Positions 1 to 5,306 of a DNA stretch of 9,655 bases are shown here, piece by piece. The stretch is from contig JAFGLK010000367.1 of assembly GCA_016928125.1 (NCBI GenBank), forward strand, positions 1 through 9,655, in the 5' to 3' direction. Made by a program: the position numbers and the translations under genes. This stretch comes from Anaerolineae bacterium. Its GTDB lineage: Bacteria > Chloroflexota > Anaerolineae > UBA1429. The notes under the pieces were generated by a model. The model was given only the letters and a program-made list of their open reading frames with translations. It did not search any database and was not told the origin of the DNA. Each line of letters begins with the position of its first letter. Position 1 is the stretch's first letter.

Positions 1-461
1 ACCGGCACGCCTGAGGGCGTCCGCCCGAGATCGGCCAGCGCGTCGGGAGAAAAGGCGTCGTGGTTATGCACCGCCACACGCCGCACCGTCTCCGCTCCGA
101 AGCGCGTCTCGATCTCATCTGGCGACATAGCCCGATGGGTGCCCAAGGCGATCACTACCTCGATGGCATCGTCTCGAATGCCGGCTGCATGCAGGCCCTC
201 GAGCAGCAGGGGTAGGATGAGCTGCGTAGGTGTAGCGCGTGTCAGATCGTCGGCCACCAGGACAACGCGCCGCGCCGACACGGCTAACCCCTGCAGCATG
301 GGCCCCCCGATGGGCGCCGAGAGGGCGCGGGCGATCTCGGCGCATGCGTCCTTTGCGGGCTCCATGGGCTTGGGCTGGAACACCCCTCTCAGCGCGCTCT
401 GGCGCACGCCAAAGCTCACATGACGGTCGCCATAGGGGATCGTTAGGTCGATCCAGGCCAT
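1..461 (-). CDS. LarA-family (nickel-dependent lactate racemase-like) protein, 3' part missing
   Basis: The first 153 codons are visible, and the reading frame runs open off the left edge of the window. The translation begins MAWIDLTIPYGD. It carries two motifs typical of the N-terminal domain of the LarA family (DUF2088): DDLTR at residues 71-75 and ALGTHR at residues 105-110, the latter followed by a D-E-I segment and a NHD at 133-135. In characterised LarA the Arg of the first motif and the His of GTHR lie in the active site that uses the nickel-pincer cofactor. Family members racemise or epimerise 2-hydroxy acids such as lactate or malate. The cofactor-binding Lys and nickel-ligand His lie beyond the edge, so substrate and activity cannot be judged. 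The ATG at 461 is preceded by GGGAG (469-473) with 7 nt spacing. The gene lies 113 bp downstream of the co-directional fusion gene. No promoter was recognised in that gap. Confidence 0.78.
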   Translation of the reverse strand, partial: MAWIDLTIPYGDRHVSFGVRQSALRGVFQPKPMEPAKDACAEIARALSAPIGGPMLQGLAVSARRVVLVADDLTRATPTQLILPLLLEGLHAAGIRDDAIEVVIALGTHRAMSPDEIETRFGAETVRRVAVHNHDAFSPDALADLGRTPSGVP

Positions 462-468
462 GCTCTGA

Positions 469-473
469 CTCCC
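469..473 (-). promoter_or_regulatory. Ribosome binding site of the LarA-like gene
   Basis: GGGAG on the minus strand lies 7 nt before the ATG at 461. It supports that start codon. Confidence 0.6.
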
Positions 474-540
474 GTTGATAGCGGCAGGATCAGGGACTCG
501 CAGAACAGATGAAGGTCTGCACAGCTTTTGCACATGACGG

Positions 541-556
541 CCAGAGAAAGCTCTGG
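541..556 (-). other. Small hairpin between the fusion gene and the LarA-like gene
   Basis: A 6-bp stem CCAGAG/CTCTGG with a 4-nt loop lies just beyond the stop of the fusion gene. An alternative, overlapping 5-bp stem (AGCTC/GAGCT, 549-561) is also possible. No proper U-tract follows on the minus strand, so it is at best a weak terminator or an mRNA-stabilising structure. Read-through into the LarA-like gene is possible. Confidence 0.3.
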
Positions 557-574
557 GAGCTCAAGGTCGCTTGC

Positions 575-2758
575 TCAGGCCATGGGCAGAAGCGCGAGGG
601 CTGCAGCGACCAATGCGTGGGCCTGCTCGGGCGATTGGGCCTCGGCAAAGATGCGCAGCAGCGGCTCGGTGCCCGAGAAGCGCAACAAGAGCCATTGGTC
701 ATCGTCAAACAGGAATTTGGTGCCATCGATCGTGAGAATGTCGCGCACCGACAAACCGGCGATCTCGGCGATCTTTCGCTGGCCAAGCAAGCGCGGAAAG
801 AGCGCGCGCATTTCGGGCGTGGCCGGCATGTTGTGCTCGACCATGTAGAGTCTCCCTATGAGGGCGAACACCTGCTCAAGCAGGCTGGAGATCCTTTGCC
901 CCGTCTTGGCCAACATCTCCACGATGAGAGCGGCCGAAAGGATGCCGTCTTTGCCCAAGATGTGGCCTCGGATGGTTAGGCCGCCGCTGCTCTCACCCCC
1001 CAGGATAGCCTGGGTCTCTTGCATGCCGGCGGCGATATGCTTAAAGCCAACCGGCACCTCCAAGCAGCGCTCGCCAAAGCGCCGCGCCAGGCGATCCAAC
1101 ATGTGGGTCGTGGCCAAGTTGCGCACCACGCCCCCCGTTTGCCCGCGTACCTCGTGTAGATACCAGTAGATCAGCGCCAACAGATCGTTGACGGGCACGT
1201 ATTGCCCGCGCTCGTCAACGATGGCGATGCGATCCGCATCGCCGTCAGTCGCCAGCCCCAGGTCATAGCGGCTCTCCTTGATCTCATGCACCAACAGGCC
1301 CAGCGCATCCAGGTTGGGCGCCGGCGAGCGGCCGCCAAACAACGGGTCGTGTCGGCCATGGATCGTGGCGACTCGACAGCGGGCCTCGGTCAGGATGATA
1401 TCGATGGTCAGCTCTCCCACGCCGTACATCGGATCCACCAGCACCCGCAGGCCGGCCTGGCGAATCGCCTCCATATCGACCAGCGACTCGACCGCGTCCA
1501 CATACTCGTTTGTGTAATCTCGGAGGGCCACTTGCCCCGACCCGACCGCAAGCGGAAGCTCTACTTTGACGATATCCTCATCTGTCAGGCGGTTGGCCTC
1601 CCGTTCGATGGTCTCTGTTTCATCGTCCAGCAACAGAGAGCCGTCCTCTTTGAACACCTTGAGGCCGTTCCATTGCGGGGGATTGTGGCTGGCCGTAAAG
1701 CCCAGACCGTACGCCGCACGCTCGCGCACCGTCGCAAAGGTGATCAGGGGAGTGGGGGCGGGCTCCTTGAGCAAGGCAACCTTGACATTATTGCCTGCAA
1801 ACACCTCGGCGGCCGCCTGGGCCGCGTCCTCTGACAGAAATCGGCGGTCGTAGCCGATGAGCACACCCTTTTGCTCCAGGCCGGCGCGCACGAGCCGATT
1901 CGCCAGCGCCTGGCAGAGGCGCCGGACGTTATGCAGCGTAAAGCCCTCGCCGATGACCGCCCGCCAGCCACCGGTGCCAAAGGTGATGATATTCTCTTCC
2001 TCGAGTCGCCGGGGCCTTAGGATGCGTTTCTGCAGGATCAGTTCAGCCGCCTCAAGGTCCTCGCGCGTGTTGATGCCCAGCACCTCGTCCTCATCGCTCG
2101 TTTGATAGGCCTCGACGGTGTGGCCTCGCTCCACCAGGTGCCGCACCACATCGGTAAGCGCATGCTCCTCAGCCATAGGACCACAGGCGATGTCCTTCAA
2201 GACATCAAAGAGTGGCCCAGCGCGCGCCACATAGGCGCCAAGATTGAGCTCGCGAATGCGACGCACCTCGGCGCTGGCCTCGGACTCCTCGACCACGCTG
2301 GTGATCTGCCTGCCCTCATCTCTGATCACACGTCCATAGGGCAGTGCGAGGTCGGTTACGCAGGTGAAAAGCGTCAGGTGGGCCTGCTTGAGACGGTGGC
2401 GAAGGAGCAAACCCCGAAGGGATGAGAGGCGAAACAGCGGGGTATCACCATACAGAATCAACACGTCGCCGACATAGTCCTTGAGCGCGGGATAGGCCTG
2501 ACAGACCGCATGTCCGGTGCCCAGGGGCTCGCCCTGGAGCACAAAGTTGTAGTCTGGGCCGAGATGACGCTCGAGGGCCTCGTGTCGATACCCCACAATG
2601 ATGTGGATCTGCTCGGGAGGTGCGAAATGCTGCGCCCATTCCAGCACATAGTCGATGATCGCCTTGGGGCCAAGACGCTGCAAGGCGCGCGGATACTCTA
2701 CGCCCGCGTGAGCGCCCTGTGAGGCCGCCAACACAATAACCTGAAGGTCTTCTTTCAT
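575..2758 (-). CDS. GlmU-like nucleotidyltransferase / phosphohexomutase fusion
   Basis: This is a 727-residue, two-domain cytoplasmic enzyme.
Residues 1 to about 235 are a GlmU-type nucleotidyltransferase fold: QGEPLGTGHA (75-84), YGDTP (103-107), PYGRV (140-144), EE (157-158), NLG (172-174), EEHALTD (197-203) and GINTRED (228-234). Its signature loop is degenerate. The canonical GxGTRM-x4-PK reads SQGAHAGVEYPR at 13-24, so the loop Arg is His17 and the Lys is Arg24.
Residues about 250-727 are an alpha-D-phosphohexomutase with every hallmark kept: FGTGGWR (260-266), the phosphoserine loop TASHNP (355-360, Ser357), the metal loop DGDADR (505-510), the sugar loop GGESSGG (587-593) and the phosphate loop RFSGTEP (693-699).
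The second domain should interconvert hexose (or hexosamine) 6- and 1-phosphates, as GlmM or ManB do. The first would normally make a nucleotide sugar. There is no left-handed beta-helix acetyltransferase domain, so this is not a complete GlmU. The ATG at 2758 fits homology, although no clear Shine-Dalgarno sequence precedes it. Upstream in-frame ATGs at 2797 and 2845 would extend the protein through the operator region and are less likely. Confidence 0.88.
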   Translation of the reverse strand: MKEDLQVIVLAASQGAHAGVEYPRALQRLGPKAIIDYVLEWAQHFAPPEQIHIIVGYRHEALERHLGPDYNFVLQGEPLGTGHAVCQAYPALKDYVGDVLILYGDTPLFRLSSLRGLLLRHRLKQAHLTLFTCVTDLALPYGRVIRDEGRQITSVVEESEASAEVRRIRELNLGAYVARAGPLFDVLKDIACGPMAEEHALTDVVRHLVERGHTVEAYQTSDEDEVLGINTREDLEAAELILQKRILRPRRLEEENIITFGTGGWRAVIGEGFTLHNVRRLCQALANRLVRAGLEQKGVLIGYDRRFLSEDAAQAAAEVFAGNNVKVALLKEPAPTPLITFATVRERAAYGLGFTASHNPPQWNGLKVFKEDGSLLLDDETETIEREANRLTDEDIVKVELPLAVGSGQVALRDYTNEYVDAVESLVDMEAIRQAGLRVLVDPMYGVGELTIDIILTEARCRVATIHGRHDPLFGGRSPAPNLDALGLLVHEIKESRYDLGLATDGDADRIAIVDERGQYVPVNDLLALIYWYLHEVRGQTGGVVRNLATTHMLDRLARRFGERCLEVPVGFKHIAAGMQETQAILGGESSGGLTIRGHILGKDGILSAALIVEMLAKTGQRISSLLEQVFALIGRLYMVEHNMPATPEMRALFPRLLGQRKIAEIAGLSVRDILTIDGTKFLFDDDQWLLLRFSGTEPLLRIFAEAQSPEQAHALVAAALALLPMA

Positions 2759-2783
2759 AAGGGCCCAAAACCGAAATTGATGA

Positions 2784-2812
2784 TTGACATAGAACATTTG
2801 TTCGTGTATAAT
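2784..2812 (+). promoter_or_regulatory. Perfect sigma-70-type promoter
   Basis: TTGACA (2784-2789) and TATAAT (2807-2812) are separated by exactly 17 bp. Both hexamers match the housekeeping consensus at 6 of 6 positions. Transcription would run on the plus strand and start near 2819. Two LexA-type palindromes overlap it, one inside the spacer and one at the start site, as expected of a strong promoter held down by a repressor. The first gene downstream with good coding evidence is the small protein at 3032-3265. Confidence 0.8.
2792..2803. promoter_or_regulatory. LexA-type operator 1 (SOS box)
   Basis: GAACATTTGTTC has perfect GAAC/GTTC half-sites around a 4-bp centre. This is the core of the Gram-positive (Bacillus-type) LexA box. 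It lies wholly within the 17-bp spacer between the -35 and -10 elements, where a bound repressor would block RNA polymerase. The match to the LexA core is seen directly. Binding by LexA is inferred, because no lexA gene is in the window. Confidence 0.72.
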
Positions 2813-2819
2813 GTCTCTA

Positions 2820-2831
2820 GAACAAATGTTC
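2820..2831. promoter_or_regulatory. LexA-type operator 2 (SOS box)
   Basis: GAACAAATGTTC is the exact reverse complement of operator 1. The match extends to 13 bp as an inverted pair, 2791-2803 with 2820-2832. The two centres lie 28 bp apart. This copy covers the predicted transcription start. A regulator other than LexA cannot be excluded, but two perfect GAAC-N4-GTTC sites on one promoter fit SOS control best. Confidence 0.72.
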
Positions 2832-2843
2832 TTGAGGCGCCGC

Positions 2844-3011
2844 ATGGCGTGCCTCGCCGAATGGGACCGCCCGTCTCTTTTGTATCAACCACTATCAGGC
2901 TCTGCCCACAACTGCCTGAGAGTCGGTGGCCCTGGCCAGCGAGCGCGCCACGCGGAGCCCCAAACCCCAGGGCAAGACAGGGACGTTGCCCGAAAGCGGA
3001 CATCGTCGTAG
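2844..3011 (+). CDS. Possible 55-residue peptide, first ORF behind the SOS-type promoter
   Basis: The ATG at 2844 is about 25 nt from the predicted transcription start. It follows TTGAGG with 6 nt spacing, a usable ribosome binding site. The 55 codons end at TAG 20 nt before the start of the next gene. The product begins MACLAEWDRPSLL. Its second half is rich in Arg, Gln, Pro and Gly, with no hydrophobic core, membrane segment or recognisable motif. Third codon positions show no strong G/C preference. Position and ribosome binding site favour translation, while composition argues against a folded protein. I do not recognise it, and it may be spurious. Confidence 0.22.
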   Translation: MACLAEWDRPSLLYQPLSGSAHNCLRVGGPGQRARHAEPQTPGQDRDVARKRTSS

Positions 3012-3020
3012 ATAGAAGAT

Positions 3021-3024
3021 GAGG
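3021..3024 (+). promoter_or_regulatory. Ribosome binding site of the small plus-strand gene
   Basis: GAGG lies 7 nt before the ATG at 3032 and supports that start over the ATG at 3047. The only candidate for the latter (AAAGG) sits too close to its start. Confidence 0.5.
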
Positions 3025-3031
3025 CGGGCAC

Positions 3032-3265
3032 ATGCTTTCCAAAGGTATGTTGTGGTTCGATGATTCCTCTGGCCGCTCACTTGCACACAAGGTAGAGCAG
3101 GCCGCCCATTATTACCAGACCAAATATGGGGCGCCCCCCAATGTCTGCTACGTACATCCCAGTTGCCTAAGCGACGAATCGCCCTCTCTGGAGACGATCA
3201 AAATCCTCGCTTCCGGCTATGTCTTGCCCCATCACTTTTGGATCGGCGTGCTGCCGGCGCAGTAG
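3032..3265 (+). CDS. Small conserved-looking protein of unknown function, putative SOS-regulated gene
   Basis: This is a 77-residue soluble protein with no signal peptide or membrane helix. The order is an N-terminal MLWFDD (6-11), a charged, likely helical stretch containing HKVEQAAHYYQTKYG, an APPNVCYVHPSCL segment (about 34-46), and a C-terminal VLPHHFWIGV. The alternating helix/strand character and the clustered aromatic, His and Cys residues look like a real compact protein. I recall similar short hypothetical proteins in Chloroflexota genomes, but I know no function for them and could not check. GAGG at 3021-3024 sits 7 nt before the ATG at 3032. A second in-frame ATG at 3047 would give a product starting MLWFDD. 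It is the only plus-strand gene here with good coding evidence, and it is led by the promoter carrying two LexA-type boxes, so DNA-damage induction is inferred. It converges on the ATPase gene, with 23 bp between the stops. Confidence 0.68.
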   Translation: MLSKGMLWFDDSSGRSLAHKVEQAAHYYQTKYGAPPNVCYVHPSCLSDESPSLETIKILASGYVLPHHFWIGVLPAQ

Positions 3266-3288
3266 ATCCGCGCGATCCGTGGGCCGAG

Positions 3289-5175
3289 TCATCTCGCCCG
3301 CTCGGCGGCCAGGGCATCAACCAAGCCCTGCCTGAACACCGCAACCAGATTGGCCTCGTTCATCAGCCGAGGCAGCGAATGGGCCGCGAATGTCCAGCAC
3401 TGCTTGTCCTTCTTGAGAATGGAAAAGAGCGCCAGCATCTTGAGCGCCTCTTGCACCTCTACGGCAGGGATGTCACAGCCCTGCTCCCTCAAGTTCCGGA
3501 TCACATCCTCACTGCTGAAGCACCTCTCCCCTGCCTCGATCACCGTGATGAGTCGCTCCAGCCCAGTCGCATTGCCCCAGATCACCTCGAAGAAAAAGTC
3601 GAGGAATTGCTCCGAACTGCGTACATCGGCCACATCCTGCATCTTGATGCTCCGGTCTCCACGCTCATTGATGTGCACGATGAGCATCTGGCAGAAAGCC
3701 TGCACGATGTTGGGATGACACGAGGACAGCTCTATGATCTCCTCAACCAGTGCTTCTGGGTTCTCCAGTATGACGCCCATCGTCGCCATGGGGCCCAACA
3801 CGATGCGCCTCACATCCTGGGGCAAGAGATGGCCTAGCGGCATGATGTTGCAGAAATTGAACAACGGAGATCCTGGGTCATGTAGGGCGTTGTTGAGTCG
3901 CCGCTCGCCACAGAGCACAAACCGACACAACCCCTCTTGTGAAAGGGCACGAAACACTTTGAACAGCCGACACTGGTTCCCCTCATCGTAATGCAGCAAC
4001 TGATCCACCTCGTCCAGAAGCATGACGACGTTTCTATTGGGCTGCCTTACACGCAATCGCACCGCTACCCGCCTGAGCACATCGGGCGCATTTGAGCCAA
4101 TCTCTATCTGAGATTTGATGGCCAAAGCTTCAAAGAACTCGGTATAGTTGGTAACGTGCTGGCAGTCCAGATAGATGGGCGCATCGGTGGTAGTCTGGTC
4201 CATGAGGCGTTGAACCTGAGTTAGCACGGAGGTCTTGCCGATCTTGCGTCCACCTACGATCGCGAAACTGCGATCTCGAATGGTGCGCAAGATCGCCTTG
4301 AGTTCATAGTCACGCCCAAAGAACATGTTCTCTGACACAGGTCCCCAGGTCACATAGGGTGATACCACGGTGAGGTCTACTTGCGCCAGAATGAGCTCCA
4401 TCAGATGACGTGTGGGATCGGCAGCCATAAAGAGCTCCACTAGATCCCGATAAGCCAAGACAATAAAGTCTTCGGCCCCCCGCCGGATGCTTGAGTTCAA
4501 GCTCTCGACATCCGACCTATTCAGACTCTCGTCGCCGACCACCACCAAGATTGCGAAGAAGGAAGTGGCGCCAAGGACATGCATCAGATCGCGCAGATCG
4601 CGCAGGTCGCCTGGCGTCAGGCGCGGTTTGAGCAGGAAGATGATCGGAAAGCGCCGCGGAATGCTGAGCCGCACCGTTGGCGCCTGAACCAGGTACCCGG
4701 GGAACATGTGGTAGATGCGGCTCTCCAAGGGCGTGAATCCCAGCAGGTCACACAACTGCTCGACCAGGCGTGCCGCCATGGGACCGGCGCTCTCTGGCGA
4801 TGCGATCCGCTCGAGAAGGGCCACCCAGCTATTGGCAAAGCGCTGCAAGGCCAGAGCCCTGACTGGCTCGATCACGGGAGGATCGGCGCCAAACAGCAGA
4901 TCTTTGTCTTTGTGGCTATCAACATAGCGTCGCATGGTCATCGTGCGAAGATGCGCCGGCACTTCTTCGAGCATACTGACGGTGACACGATGATGCGCGA
5001 TCAGCGCCTCGCTGATGCTGCCATCCCACTTCTGGCGCAGCTCTTCGTAGGATATCTGATCACGCGCCATGGGGCCCTGCACCCAGCGCCGTCGTGCAAG
5101 CGCGACCAATCCGACGGTCGAGGCGGCGAGTAGAATCAGGAGGACATAGAGGCTCAGGAAAGCGATCTGTGGCAT
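3289..5175 (-). CDS. Membrane-anchored AAA/STAND-type ATPase
   Basis: This is a 628-residue protein. Residues 3-26 form one hydrophobic membrane segment followed by ARRR, which predicts an N-terminal anchor with the bulk of the protein in the cytoplasm. Residues about 95-275 form an alpha/beta domain I cannot name, with strands FPIIFLL (176-182) and FFAILVVVG (206-214) and the segment DLTVVSPYVTWGP (267-279). The ATPase core follows: FFGR (285-288), Walker A GGRKIGKT (308-315), Walker B VVMLLDEVD (383-391), a sensor-1-like LCGERR (421-426), and HPNIVQAFCQML (487-498), a pattern common in Orc/Cdc6-like and STAND ATPases. Residues about 520-605 look like a winged helix. Such proteins usually work as nucleotide-switch scaffolds or sensors, but the partner is unknown. 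It lies 131 bp downstream of dnaE on the same strand with no clear terminator between them. The ribosome binding site before the ATG at 5175 is weak (GGCGG). A start at Met36 would remove the membrane segment. Confidence 0.85.
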   Translation of the reverse strand: MPQIAFLSLYVLLILLAASTVGLVALARRRWVQGPMARDQISYEELRQKWDGSISEALIAHHRVTVSMLEEVPAHLRTMTMRRYVDSHKDKDLLFGADPPVIEPVRALALQRFANSWVALLERIASPESAGPMAARLVEQLCDLLGFTPLESRIYHMFPGYLVQAPTVRLSIPRRFPIIFLLKPRLTPGDLRDLRDLMHVLGATSFFAILVVVGDESLNRSDVESLNSSIRRGAEDFIVLAYRDLVELFMAADPTRHLMELILAQVDLTVVSPYVTWGPVSENMFFGRDYELKAILRTIRDRSFAIVGGRKIGKTSVLTQVQRLMDQTTTDAPIYLDCQHVTNYTEFFEALAIKSQIEIGSNAPDVLRRVAVRLRVRQPNRNVVMLLDEVDQLLHYDEGNQCRLFKVFRALSQEGLCRFVLCGERRLNNALHDPGSPLFNFCNIMPLGHLLPQDVRRIVLGPMATMGVILENPEALVEEIIELSSCHPNIVQAFCQMLIVHINERGDRSIKMQDVADVRSSEQFLDFFFEVIWGNATGLERLITVIEAGERCFSSEDVIRNLREQGCDIPAVEVQEALKMLALFSILKKDKQCWTFAAHSLPRLMNEANLVAVFRQGLVDALAAERAR

Positions 5176-5306
5176 ATCACACCGCCGTGACGTACCTTCT
5201 GATGCAAGGCTGGAGCGGATCTATTCCCAACGTGGCCAACTTGCCGGGCCGCTGCTATCACGAGTGTCTTGCAGGGGATCTTGAGTCAACATGAGAGACG
5301 GCTCCC

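Larger units (their letters stand above)
2834..3031 (+). other. Hairpin-rich leader of the SOS-type transcript
   Basis: Between the predicted start site and the ATG at 3032 I find four simple stems on the plus strand. They are GAGGC/GCCTC (2834-2838 with 2851-2855), TCAGGC/GCCTGA (2895-2900 with 2914-2919), GTGGC/GCCAC (2926-2930 with 2947-2951, with an inner CTGGCCAG) and GGGCAA/TTGCCC (2970-2975 with 2986-2991). The sequence matches no riboswitch or small RNA that I can recognise. No U-tract makes any of the stems a terminator. It may be only a long leader, a structured RNA, or the coding sequence of a short peptide (see 2844-3011). Confidence 0.3.

Noticed and set aside
1202..1834. A 210-codon plus-strand open frame opposite the fusion gene
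   Set aside because: It is antisense to conserved mutase motifs, and the translation shows no family features.
2759..2845. A 29-residue N-terminal extension of the fusion protein
   Set aside because: The extra residues do not belong to the nucleotidyltransferase fold and would be encoded across the operator region. The ATG at 2758 sits just before the conserved first strand.
2832..3031. Cobalamin riboswitch, suggested by the GC-rich hairpins and the corrinoid gene in the window
   Set aside because: I could not find a convincing B12-box core or the multi-helix arrangement, and the corrinoid gene is more than 6 kb away on the other strand.
3266..3288. A shared terminator between the convergent small gene and the ATPase gene
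   Set aside because: Only short GATC-containing repeats are present. There is no stable stem followed by a U-tract on either strand.
3163..3837. A 224-codon plus-strand open frame overlapping the small gene and the ATPase
   Set aside because: It starts inside the better-supported small gene and continues antisense to the ATPase winged-helix region. Its composition is not protein-like.
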